Source: Actomonas aquatica
GTDB taxonomy: Bacteria > Verrucomicrobiota > Verrucomicrobiia > Opitutales > Opitutaceae
Direction of reading: 5' to 3'
Assembly: GCF_019679435.2 (NCBI RefSeq)
Contig: NZ_CP139781.1
Span: 4,311,753 to 4,375,752, forward strand
Length of the DNA stretch: 64,000 nucleotides
Under the pieces are notes generated by a model that did no database searches, was not told the origin of the DNA, and worked only from the letters and a program-made list of their open reading frames with translations. This document shows positions 17,029 to 24,888 of the stretch, one piece after another. The position numbers and the translations under genes are program-made. The number at the start of each line of letters is the position of its first letter. Positions within the stretch are counted from its first letter, which is position 1.

Positions 17029-19494
17029 CTATTGGTAGGCGATGATTCGGTAGCGTGAGCTTTGGGCGCAGTGCACGACGTAGTAGATGTTGGCGGATGG
17101 GGAGATGTGGTCGAGCAGGGTGATATCGAGCAGGCGGGGTTTGTCGGGATCGGCTGTTGCGTCGCCGATGAACGCGTTGAGGACACCACCCCTCATGGAA
17201 AACCGATACTGGCCGATGTCGCCGTTGTAGCCTCCGATGTATTCCACGATCACCGGCTGGCTGCTCTTGCCGTCGAGGTCCTCGATGATGAGGCCGAAGG
17301 CGCTGTTCGCCGGAATGCGGTGGGAACGCCCCGTGAAGGTTGCGGTGTAAAGCACGTTGCGCCGGGGCGCTTTCCGCTGGGTGGCGGCCCGCTGGCGGGC
17401 TTCGTTTCGTTTGCGGATCTCTTCGTTGCGCCGGTCGATGGCGGCCAGTCGCAGCCGTTCCTTCTCGATCTTCTCGGCCAGCAGCTTCGCGCGCTCCTCG
17501 CGTCGGCGCTCGAGATCCTCGACGAGGAATGCGGAATAGAGCTGGCCGCTCTCCGTGTAGCGCACGTCGTCCTGATAGTAGAGGGTCTCCTCCTCTGCCT
17601 CGCCGGTTCGCTTGAGGAAGGGGCCCTCGCGTCTGCCGTTTTCGAAGCGCCCGCTGATGGTGATGGGCGGGGCCGTCTGCCCGACAAAGGGGCGCATGGC
17701 GCCTTTGCCGTGGAAGCGACCGTTTTTGAAACCACCTTCATAGAGGCCTTCGTAGTCGTATTGGCCGATGCTGAAGTGGTCGGCCGAGCCCATCAGGGCG
17801 ATGCCTTCGCCGTTGAGGCAGTTGCCTTGGAGGCAGTCGTTGACGGCAAGCTGGAAGGCGCCTCGCTTGGCGGCCGCGACGCGGGAGACACCCGCGGGCA
17901 GGACGAGGGTCTTGGTGTAGGCGGGAATGCCGGCGTGGAGCTCGAAGGCCTTGATCTCGCCGTTGGGCAGCGACAGTTCGCCGTAGCCCTGGGCGAGGCC
18001 ATCGACGAAATGGCCGGCGTAGGTCCCCAGCCCCGGAAGCTCGAGGATGCCGTCGCCGTTCTCACAATCGCCGGAAAGCGGGCGCCCGAAACGGGTCGCG
18101 AAGGGGGTCTTGATGACGAAGCCGTCGCCCTGGCCGGGAGGCTGGTGGTGGAGCCAATACTTCTCGATCTCCATCACGAGTTCGCCCGCTTCATATTCCT
18201 GGAACAGATAGGGGAGGAGCATGACCTCGTCGGCGGCAGTGAAGTAGGTGTCCTCGGTCCGGATCGAGTCGAGGGTATCCGCGCCGGAAAACTGGTAGGA
18301 GATGCCGGGGCCGTGGCGCACGCCGTCCTTGAACCAACCGATGTAGGCGGGGAGGGGATTTTCCGCCGGGTCGCTATGGCGCATGAACTGCCGCCCCCAG
18401 CCCTCGGGCCGGGCCTCGCGGAAGTGGCCTTCATACCAAAAGGGAGCCTCCGTATCGAGATAGCGAATACGGGCGTAGCCGTCGACGCAGTCCCCGGTGA
18501 GGCAATCCACGTCGACGAGCTGGGGATGGGCTTCGACCCGGGCGCGCCAGGCTTCCTTGACGACCTCGAGGACGAAATACTCCCGCCCGTTGTGCTGTCG
18601 CTTGACGAGTCGCTTCGCACGCCCCTGGGGTGGGAGCGCGGACCAGCGGCGGTTATCTTGCTGGATCGTCCATCCTTCGGCGCGCAGGAGGTTCTCGATC
18701 TCGGGCAGGGGCAGGTTGTAGGGGGCGAACCCGTATTTGGGGGCGAAGAAGATCTCCAGTTCGTAGCGCATCGGGCTGGTCGAGTGGAGGAGGAGAAAGG
18801 GTTCGGCCGCCGCGGGATTGAGGACGGAGGCGGGGAGCCGGAAACGGTCGGGATCGTCGGTCGGAATGCGCAGGTCGCGGAACTCCGAGTCGGCCGCGCG
18901 CAGGAGGTCGAGCAGGACCTGTTGGCCTTCCGCGGTGGACCACGCGGGCGTTGCCGTGGCGGGCGGAGCGGGGGCGTCGTCGGCGGTGGCCGGCGCGGTG
19001 GTGGGCAGTTGGGCGACCTCGGCCGTTCCGGGGCCGGTGTATTCGATCTGGAGGTGCACCGTGTCGGCGCCGTCGAGGTTCTCCAGCGCGAGGACGACGC
19101 GGGTCACGCCGTCGTCCTGCGATCGGGTGAAGGTGTCCGATCCATAGAAGAACGTGCTCTCGGTCTGTTTCTCCCATGCGGGGAGCAGGGCGGAAAGACG
19201 GCCGCGGAGTTGCTGGAACGTGTTGTGCAGTGGCCTGCGCCCGGACGCATCGATCACCGCGAGCTTGAACGAAGCGACGTAACGCGCCTTTCCGTTTCGG
19301 CTCTCGCCAGCGAACGGCAGGATCTCTTCGCCGTTTGCAGAGCCCGCCATCCCGTGTTTCGCGAAGGCCGAGTGGTAGCCGTTGGGCGCATCGGCGATGT
19401 AGTCGGAAATCAACTGATCGAGTCCGTCGGCGAGCAAGCGCAGGGGCAGCAGAAACAGCGCGAGGAGCGTGCAGAAGGAGGAGGGGCGCATCAT
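17029..19494 (-). CDS. Secreted MORN-repeat protein
   Basis: An 821-residue exported protein. It starts MMRPSSFCTLLALFLLPLRLLADG, a signal peptide with likely cleavage after ~22. The middle (about 340-640) carries MORN-like repeats: YEGHFREARPEGWGRQF, YIGWFKDGVRHGPGISY, YAGHFVDGLAQGYGEL, YEGGFKNGRFHGKGAM, ISGRFENGRREGPFL. A charged coiled-coil-like helix (about 655-705, LERRREERAKLLAEKIEKE) precedes a C-terminal ~100-residue beta domain starting NVLYTATFTGRSHRIPA. Pairs of cysteines in CLTGDCVDG and CLQGNCLNG suggest disulphides in the envelope. The start overlaps the stop of the upstream WG-repeat gene (ATGA), so the two are co-translated. Role unknown; possibly an envelope scaffold. Confidence 0.8.
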   Translation of the reverse strand: MMRPSSFCTLLALFLLPLRLLADGLDQLISDYIADAPNGYHSAFAKHGMAGSANGEEILPFAGESRNGKARYVASFKLAVIDASGRRPLHNTFQQLRGRLSALLPAWEKQTESTFFYGSDTFTRSQDDGVTRVVLALENLDGADTVHLQIEYTGPGTAEVAQLPTTAPATADDAPAPPATATPAWSTAEGQQVLLDLLRAADSEFRDLRIPTDDPDRFRLPASVLNPAAAEPFLLLHSTSPMRYELEIFFAPKYGFAPYNLPLPEIENLLRAEGWTIQQDNRRWSALPPQGRAKRLVKRQHNGREYFVLEVVKEAWRARVEAHPQLVDVDCLTGDCVDGYARIRYLDTEAPFWYEGHFREARPEGWGRQFMRHSDPAENPLPAYIGWFKDGVRHGPGISYQFSGADTLDSIRTEDTYFTAADEVMLLPYLFQEYEAGELVMEIEKYWLHHQPPGQGDGFVIKTPFATRFGRPLSGDCENGDGILELPGLGTYAGHFVDGLAQGYGELSLPNGEIKAFELHAGIPAYTKTLVLPAGVSRVAAAKRGAFQLAVNDCLQGNCLNGEGIALMGSADHFSIGQYDYEGLYEGGFKNGRFHGKGAMRPFVGQTAPPITISGRFENGRREGPFLKRTGEAEEETLYYQDDVRYTESGQLYSAFLVEDLERRREERAKLLAEKIEKERLRLAAIDRRNEEIRKRNEARQRAATQRKAPRRNVLYTATFTGRSHRIPANSAFGLIIEDLDGKSSQPVIVEYIGGYNGDIGQYRFSMRGGVLNAFIGDATADPDKPRLLDITLLDHISPSANIYYVVHCAQSSRYRIIAYQ

Positions 19495-20720
19495 GGGAGG
19501 TCCTGCTTGAGTTCGAGGTAGGCGGCGTAGGCCTCGGCGTCGGCCACGCCGGACTTGGAGGAGAAGATGACCGCGCCCTGCGCGTTGAGGACGACCGTTT
19601 CTTCCTTCTCGCTCAAGGCGGAGTTCATGCTGAGCTCCGCCCAGCCGCCACTGGGGGTTACGCGAGCCTCAAAAAATCGTCCGCCGACGAGTTCGACTCC
19701 GCTGTATTTTCGCGGCGGAATGACTTGTTTGCCCGCCTCATTGTAGACGGCCAGACCCGGAGCCCGCACCCAGAGAAAACCTCCGTCCACCGTGAAACTG
19801 TTGTATTTAAATTCCGGTGACAGAAAGACGGTGCCAGAGGCAAAGGAGAAGACGCCGAAGCTCATCTCGTCCTGGCGCGGAGTGGGACCGAGCTCCTCGA
19901 GGGGGTAGTTCAAGCGGCTGACCAAGAGGTAGCGCTCGTCGAGCGGTTCGATGCTGAAATACGTTTCCGGAATGACCTTGTTCAACTGGGTATCCAGAGC
20001 CCCCGTTTTTTCGGTGCCGAGGGAAACGGGGTAAAAAGTGCGGATGGTATCCAGCGGGTGGTCCGCGTCGAATTTTCCGGTCCAGGGGCCGATGGACTCA
20101 TAGATGGCGGGAACCCGTTCGGCGCCCTCGCGATCGACCATGCCCCAGCGGCTGTTTTGTTTCACCCGGGCCAGGCCATTGGCGTCGAACGCCTCGATCT
20201 CTTCATAGGCCGGCGGCACGACGAACCGGCCGCTGCGGTCCACGACGCCCCAGTAGAAGTCCTTCGCGACGACGGCGTGGTCTGGGTGGTCCCCCGTAAA
20301 GGCGCCGGGTTTGATGGCCTCGTAGTGGACCGGCAGCACCTCGGTCCCATCGGATTGGTAGAGCCCCCAGAGCCCGCCGGCTTGCACCCGAATGGAATTC
20401 ACGTTGCGGGCATCCACCTCGTCGAAGGCAAAGGGCAGGAGGATCTCGTGGCGCTTGTTGATCAGGCCGACTTTGCCATCGAGCGTCGCCACCATCGCGT
20501 CGGTGAAGAAATAGATCGGTCGTTCGTAGATCACGGGGATCACTTCCCGTCCGCTCTCATCGATGAACCCATGGCGACCGTCTTTTTCGGCCGGGGCCAC
20601 CCCCTTAAAAAAGGCACCGACTCGGTCGAAGGCATCGAGGGCTGCGTTCTGGGCTGAGGCGAAGGGTAGAAAGCTGAGCAGGAAAACCGCGCTCAGGCGA
20701 ATGAGTCGTGCTGGATGCAT
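19491..20720 (-). CDS. Secreted WG-repeat protein
   Basis: A 409-residue protein with signal peptide MHPARLIRLSAVFLLSFLPFASAQ. It has several WG (KWG) repeats: VGLINKRHEILLPFAFDEVD, WGLYQSDGTEVLPVHYEAI, WGVVDRSGRFVVPPAYEEIE, WGMVDREGAERVPAIYESI, plus weaker ones at both ends. WG repeats form beta-rich modules in envelope or extracellular proteins; biochemical roles are mostly unknown. It is the first gene of a two-gene operon with the MORN-repeat protein (4-base overlap). Start ATG at 20720. Confidence 0.85.
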   Translation of the reverse strand: MHPARLIRLSAVFLLSFLPFASAQNAALDAFDRVGAFFKGVAPAEKDGRHGFIDESGREVIPVIYERPIYFFTDAMVATLDGKVGLINKRHEILLPFAFDEVDARNVNSIRVQAGGLWGLYQSDGTEVLPVHYEAIKPGAFTGDHPDHAVVAKDFYWGVVDRSGRFVVPPAYEEIEAFDANGLARVKQNSRWGMVDREGAERVPAIYESIGPWTGKFDADHPLDTIRTFYPVSLGTEKTGALDTQLNKVIPETYFSIEPLDERYLLVSRLNYPLEELGPTPRQDEMSFGVFSFASGTVFLSPEFKYNSFTVDGGFLWVRAPGLAVYNEAGKQVIPPRKYSGVELVGGRFFEARVTPSGGWAELSMNSALSEKEETVVLNAQGAVIFSSKSGVADAEAYAAYLELKQDLP

Positions 20721-20876
20721 GCCGTGATGAGGAATGGGAGTGAAAGTGTTGCGTCGGGGTCCCCCGGCGGAGCCTCAAAACGTTCGCAACGTAAGAAGCG
20801 CCCGCGAGATGAAAAGTCCCCGCTGGCTACGACGTGCGACCGGAACAGGCATGAAGATGGGGCAGTCGGGCCGGCC

Positions 20877-21542
20877 CTAGGAGGTTAGGTCGCGGAGCCA
20901 GGTTTTCGCGGCGTGGAAGAGGGGCCAGCCGCGGGGGCCGTCGTAGCTGATCGCTTGGTAGAGCAGCACAATCGCCCAGTAGGTGAAGAGGTAGCTACCC
21001 TTGGCGGACTTGTGGCGGAAGAGGCGCTGGGCGATGAAGGCGCCGGGCCAGCCGCCGAGGAGCTCGAGGATATGCAGCACGTTTTCGGGGACACGCCAGA
21101 GGCCTTCGCGCGCGCAGCTTTTGTCGTAGTAGTAAGCCGCGAAGCAGACGAGCGACACGGTCGCGGCGACTCCCATCAGCATCCAGAAATGATCCGGCTC
21201 CAACCACCCGTGGGCGGCTTGCACGGGGAGGATCAGCAGGGCGGCGAGCACCAGCAGGCTGCCGATACCGAAGCTGCCGCCGAAGCCGTCTTGCACGACA
21301 TCCACGGCGCAGGTGCGGCCGTGTTTGTCGGTGCCCATGGTGTAGTGAACCTTATCGCCAATGCGTGGGCGTCGCACGCGGTCGGCGAAGTCCCGGATGT
21401 GGACGAAGACTTTTCCCTTTGTGCCGGTGAGGTAACCGAAGCCACGTTCGTCGTTCCAGTCCGTGATCCGGCCCAACAGTCGGGGAGGACCTGGGGGCGG
21501 TTCGGGATCGGGATCGGGATCGGGTTGCGGGCCGGAGTTCAT
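20877..21542 (-). CDS. Cold-shock domain / DUF1294 fusion membrane protein
   Basis: A 221-residue protein. After a Pro/Asp-rich leader (PDPDPDPEPPPGPP), residues about 22-68 form a cold-shock OB fold (RITDWNDERGFGYLTG..KVFVHIRDF, with the RNP-1-like GFGYL and RNP-2-like VFVHI). Then come two hydrophobic segments and a DUF1294 domain (YYYDKSCAREGLWRVPENVLHILELLGGWPGAFIAQRLFRHKSAKGSYL), a membrane domain common in such fusions. It may couple RNA binding to the membrane; the function is unproven. A repeat of GTGTATC half-sites lies upstream at 21584-21606. Confidence 0.85.
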   Translation of the reverse strand: MNSGPQPDPDPDPEPPPGPPRLLGRITDWNDERGFGYLTGTKGKVFVHIRDFADRVRRPRIGDKVHYTMGTDKHGRTCAVDVVQDGFGGSFGIGSLLVLAALLILPVQAAHGWLEPDHFWMLMGVAATVSLVCFAAYYYDKSCAREGLWRVPENVLHILELLGGWPGAFIAQRLFRHKSAKGSYLFTYWAIVLLYQAISYDGPRGWPLFHAAKTWLRDLTS

Positions 21543-21583
21543 GCGCGTCGTGAGGGCGTGAGGAAAAGCGTCTGGTGGCGTGA

Positions 21584-21606
21584 GTGTATCGATACAGATG
21601 ATACAC
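21584..21606. promoter_or_regulatory. Operator-like inverted repeat GTGTATC-N9-GATACAC
   Basis: Perfect 7 bp arms separated by nine bases, which themselves overlap the palindrome GTATCGATAC (21586-21595). It lies 42 bases upstream of the CSD/DUF1294 start codon, a plausible repressor site. Confidence 0.4.
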
Positions 21607-21882
21607 CCGCAAGGGGGGCCTCGGTGCTGACGGAATTACCACGACGTCGTCTGGCCATGTTCTTGGATCTTAGATGGGGGGAGGCGGTCGCTGGTGGGAG
21701 CTGAGGCGTGACGACTTCGGTGAGGAAGGACGTGCACGCTTCGGCGGCAGCGGCCGGGTGAAGGAGGGGCTTCGGATCCAAGGCCAGTTTGGAGCGAAGT
21801 GGGCGCTAAGGTAGCGCGTGGGGGAGCGGAGGGAAGCTCGGAGCGAGGAGTTGGGCGCTTTTTGCGGGCGGGTTTGATGGGC

Positions 21883-21948
21883 CGATGGATCGGTCGGGAG
21901 AGGGGTCGAGGGCAATGGGCTTTCGGGGCGTAAAGCCCCTCCTACAGG
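21883..21948 (-). repeat. 65 bp dispersed repeat ending in REP-like hairpin (copy 2)
   Basis: Counterpart of 16889-16953. The terminal hairpin GGGGC-GTAAA-GCCCC with CTAC at 21942-21945 is identical to that of copy 1. Confidence 0.75.
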
Positions 21949-22038
21949 GGTGATGCCGCCGCGGCTTCGGCGTGAAAGTTTCTGAAAGATTTTTGGGGCG
22001 TTGCATTGGGGGAGAGGTGGGGCTGAGGGTGCGGAGTT

Positions 22039-23820
22039 ATGCGCGCTGTTGATGTATCCGCGGTAAAAACCCCGTCCCGGAACCCCGACTCAGAGAAGGC
22101 CTTGCAGTGGTGGCGAAAAGCCCGCTTCGGGCTGTTCATTCACTGGAGCCTGTCGTCCATCAAGGCCGGCGAATGGAAGGGCGAGGTGGTGCCGGGGCTC
22201 GCGGAGTGGATGATGTTTCAGAAAAAGATCCCGGTGGCGGAGTTTGCGCCGCTGGCGCAGGAGTTTAATCCGCGCAAATTCGACGCGGCGGCCTGGGCGC
22301 AACTCGCGGTCGATGCGGGCATGCGTTACGTGGTGATCACGGCGAAGCACCACGAGGGCTTTGCGATGTATCACTCCAAGGCGGATCCCTACAACGTGGT
22401 CGACGCGACGCCGTGGGGCCGCGATCCGCTGAAGGAGTTGGCCAAGGAGTGCCGCAAGCGCCGGCTTAAGCTGTGTTTTTATTATTCGCAGGACCTCGAC
22501 TGGCATCACCCGGATGGCGCCTGGAACACGTGGGACTACGACGAAGCGAAGAAGAAGCCGGAGCGTTACCTGCGCGAGAAGGTGTTTCCGCAGCTGCGCG
22601 AGTTGCTCACGCAGTATGGGTCGATCGGTATGATCTGGTTCGATACGCCGCTGACCTTGTCGCGCGCGCAGAGTCGGCGGATTCGCAAGTTTGTGAAGGA
22701 CCTGCAGCCGCAGTGTCTGGTGTCGGGTCGCATCGGCCACGGGTTGGGCGACTACAGTCTGCCGCGAGACAACTTCCTGCCGGGCGCGCGGCTGGAGGGA
22801 GATTGGGAAACGTGTGCGACGATGAACGACACGTGGGGCTACAAGCGCACCGATCACGCGTGGAAGCCGGTGGATAACTTGATCACGACGCTGGTCGATC
22901 TCGCCAGCAAGGGCTCCAACTACCTGCTCAACGTCGGTCCCGATGCGGACGGCGTGGTGCCGGCGCCGAGCGTGAAGCGGCTGCACCAGATGGGCGCGTG
23001 GATGGCGGTCAACGGCGAGGCGATTCGCGGCACAACCCCGAGCCCGTTTAAGCCGGAGTTTTCGTGGGGGCGCATGACGACGAAGGGACGTTCGCTGTTC
23101 CTGCATTTCTTCGGGCGGCCGGAGCGGCGGTTCCGCCTGCATGGGCTGAAGACCAAGGTGCGCTCGGCGGCTTTGTTGGCGGCGCCGGAGGTGAAGTTTG
23201 CGGTCACGCAATCGGTCGATCCCGCGACGGGCACGCCCTTGCTCGATATCGACTTCAAGGGATTTAAATCCACGCGGCCGGTGACGGTGGTGAAGCTGCA
23301 ATTGGCGGCGGCGCCGGAGGTCGAGGAGCGCACGATGCAACAGCCGGATGACTCGATCACCTTGGTCGGCCCGCAGGCGCAGGTGGGCACCGACCGGAGC
23401 GAGAGCGGCGCGGCGGCCAAGCCGGCGATGCGCATGGGCGGCAACGGACTCACCGAAAACTGGGCCAACACGGAGGATTGGTTGGAGTGGGATTTTGTGG
23501 TGCTGAAGCCCGGCACGTATGACGCGATGGTGGTGACGACGCATCAGCATCTAGAGCCCTGGAGTGGCGGTCACACCGTGGTGGTGAGTTGCGCGGGCAA
23601 GCAGTTGCGCCGGCGCACGAAGCAGGCGGTGGCGTTGCCGGGGCTGCGCTCGAAATATTATCCGCAATGGGGCACGCCGTGCGGGAAGCTGCGCTTTGCT
23701 GAGGCCGGGGTTTACACGCTGCGATTGCAGATCGAACGCCTGAATGTGAAGGCGGGCGACAAGACGTTGTTCTCGGATGGCGGCATGCAGTTCAGCGAGC
23801 TGCGGCTGGCGCCGGCGTGA
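22039..23820 (+). CDS. Alpha-L-fucosidase, GH29
   Basis: A 593-residue retaining fucosidase. N-terminal TIM-barrel motifs: WWRKARFGLFIHWSLSS (24-40), YVVITAKHHEGFAMYHSKADPY (97-118), YYSQDLDWHHPDG (148-160) and IGMIWFDTPL (196-205), where D202 is the expected nucleophile. The barrel closes with the conserved GSNYLLNVGPDADGVVPAPSVKRL. A C-terminal region (about 450-593) looks like a beta-sandwich (WLEWDFVVLKPGTYDAMVV). No signal peptide is visible at the chosen ATG, so it may act in the cytoplasm on imported oligosaccharides, unlike many secreted homologues. The start is tentative because 5' in-frame alternatives are not obvious. Confidence 0.92.
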   Translation: MRAVDVSAVKTPSRNPDSEKALQWWRKARFGLFIHWSLSSIKAGEWKGEVVPGLAEWMMFQKKIPVAEFAPLAQEFNPRKFDAAAWAQLAVDAGMRYVVITAKHHEGFAMYHSKADPYNVVDATPWGRDPLKELAKECRKRRLKLCFYYSQDLDWHHPDGAWNTWDYDEAKKKPERYLREKVFPQLRELLTQYGSIGMIWFDTPLTLSRAQSRRIRKFVKDLQPQCLVSGRIGHGLGDYSLPRDNFLPGARLEGDWETCATMNDTWGYKRTDHAWKPVDNLITTLVDLASKGSNYLLNVGPDADGVVPAPSVKRLHQMGAWMAVNGEAIRGTTPSPFKPEFSWGRMTTKGRSLFLHFFGRPERRFRLHGLKTKVRSAALLAAPEVKFAVTQSVDPATGTPLLDIDFKGFKSTRPVTVVKLQLAAAPEVEERTMQQPDDSITLVGPQAQVGTDRSESGAAAKPAMRMGGNGLTENWANTEDWLEWDFVVLKPGTYDAMVVTTHQHLEPWSGGHTVVVSCAGKQLRRRTKQAVALPGLRSKYYPQWGTPCGKLRFAEAGVYTLRLQIERLNVKAGDKTLFSDGGMQFSELRLAPA

Positions 23821-23892
23821 GGCGGGACAGGCGGCCGCGTCCACCGTTGCGCCATGCTCTGATCTCGCGGTGGGGTGATGTTGCGGGTCCGT

Positions 23893-23933
23893 AAATTGAA
23901 CCGCCCCCACGGGCACGGGGCCGGTGGGGGCGG
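23893..23933 (-). terminator. Terminator of the entericidin-like gene
   Basis: Read on the minus strand: perfect 10 bp stem CCGCCCCCAC/GTGGGGGCGG (arms 23924-23933 and 23901-23910) followed by TTCAATTT. A second hairpin GGCCGGGT-GCAGG-ACCCGGCC (23950-23970) precedes it. Confidence 0.65.
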
Positions 23934-24016
23934 GTTGGGATTAGGAATCGGCCGGGTGCAGGACCCGGCCGCGGATGAAGGAAAGGATCGTGCGGATTCA
24001 GCGCCGCGTCCGTCCA

Positions 24017-24166
24017 TCAAGACGCGCCGCGGGCGGCGTCGGAGATGGCGTCGCCCGCGTTCTCGATATCCTCGCCGGCACCTTCGATGGTCTGGCAGCC
24101 GGTGAAGGTGAGCGCGGTGGCGGAGAGGGCGAGCAAGGTGAAGACGAGTTTGCGGTAGTGTTTCAT
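24017..24166 (-). CDS. Entericidin-like small lipoprotein
   Basis: A 49-residue gene. The translation begins MKHYRKLVFTLLALSATAL and continues TFTGCQTIEGAGEDIENAGDAISDAARGAS. It has a lipoprotein signal with lipobox TFTGC (Cys24) and the entericidin pattern C-x-T-x-x-G-x-G-x-D-I-x-x-x-G-x-x-I. Entericidin A/B-type peptides are small membrane lipoproteins linked to stress and programmed lysis; many bacteria carry one of unknown role. The ATG is at 24166 and the TGA at 24017-24019. It is monocistronic with its own downstream terminator at 23893-23933. Confidence 0.85.
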   Translation of the reverse strand: MKHYRKLVFTLLALSATALTFTGCQTIEGAGEDIENAGDAISDAARGAS

Positions 24167-24281
24167 CGTGCCACCGCAGTTTGCAGGGGCGGTGCCAAGT
24201 CTAGTTGGGCATTCCTAAGGGGATGGTAATGAGGCTTTAGTGGGTTTTATGAGGCTCTGCGAGGCGGGCGAAACCTCGTGG

Positions 24282-24302
24282 ATTCGGGCGAAATGCCCGA
24301 AT
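24282..24302. other. Hairpin in the divergent spacer
   Basis: Perfect 8 bp stem ATTCGGGC-GAAAT-GCCCGAAT between the entericidin-like gene and the lipoprotein gene at 24421. It could be an operator or an RNA hairpin in a leader; nothing else supports either. Confidence 0.35.
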
Positions 24303-24420
24303 GGCAGACTATCCGGTCGGGTGTTATGCACGACGGTTGGAAGGGGGGCATTTTGATGGGCTGGGCGAAATAATATGAAACTTCGGGCGCTCCTATCGGG
24401 TAGTAGGGGAGAGCCTATTT

Positions 24421-24852
24421 ATGATGAAGATACTGTTTGTTCCGGTGCTGATGCTTGGCGCGCTGCTTTTGGCGGCGGGCTGCGGTTTGCAGCGGACTGG
24501 TGGCGCGCAGTCGCGGGAGGGGGAGATCTGTTTGGTGGGCGAAGGGGAAGTGCCGACCTTGGCGACGGCCCGGGCGCGGTTGAATGGCGCGGGGGCCGAG
24601 GAGTTGCGCGCTTGGCTGGCCCGGCAGCAATCCGGTTGGCGGCGTAGTGGACGTGCGGATACGCAACGCGGGTTGCACTTGGTCCTGCAGCGCGAGGCCG
24701 ATGTGGAGACGCACGTGGAGCTGGTCGGCAACACGCTCTGGATGCAGGGGCAGCACAAAGCGCTCGATCGCGAGGAGCTGCGTGAGTTGTGGTCGATCAT
24801 CGGCCCGCAGCGGCGGGTGCCGTATCTGGCCGACGAGATATGGGCGATGTGA
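24421..24852 (+). CDS. Predicted lipoprotein of unknown function
   Basis: A 143-residue protein with signal MMKILFVPVLMLGALLLAAGCG; the LLAAGC lipobox predicts lipidation at Cys21. The mature part is short, has Arg-rich helices (ELRAWLARQQSGWRRSGRAD) and a strand-like segment LHLVLQREADVETHVELVGNTLWMQGQ. No family is recognised. The start may be the ATG at 24421 or the next codon at 24424. It is convergent with the REC-HK gene, separated by a hairpin terminator. Confidence 0.7.
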   Translation: MMKILFVPVLMLGALLLAAGCGLQRTGGAQSREGEICLVGEGEVPTLATARARLNGAGAEELRAWLARQQSGWRRSGRADTQRGLHLVLQREADVETHVELVGNTLWMQGQHKALDREELRELWSIIGPQRRVPYLADEIWAM

Positions 24853-24855
24853 GCG

Positions 24856-24888
24856 CCCGGGCTCGGTCTGCCCGGGAGGGATGGTTTT
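24856..24888 (+). terminator. Hairpin between convergent genes
   Basis: Stem CCCGGGC/GCCCGGG (24856-24862, 24870-24876) with a 7-base loop, followed by AGGGATGGTTTT. It may end the lipoprotein transcript; the tail runs into the last codons of the opposing kinase gene. Confidence 0.5.

Larger units (their letters stand above)
21543..22038. other. Divergent spacer between the CSD gene and the fucosidase
   Basis: Holds the operator-like inverted repeat at 21584-21606 and the second copy of the 65 bp dispersed repeat (21883-21948). Apart from these it is GC-rich with no recognised gene. No clear promoter for the fucosidase was recognised. Confidence 0.5.

Noticed and set aside
16782-17189. 135-codon minus-strand open frame near the MORN gene
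   Set aside because: It overlaps the C-terminal coding region of the MORN-repeat protein in another frame and its amino acids (RGFTPR.PVAL) come from the dispersed repeat, as in 21670-22006.
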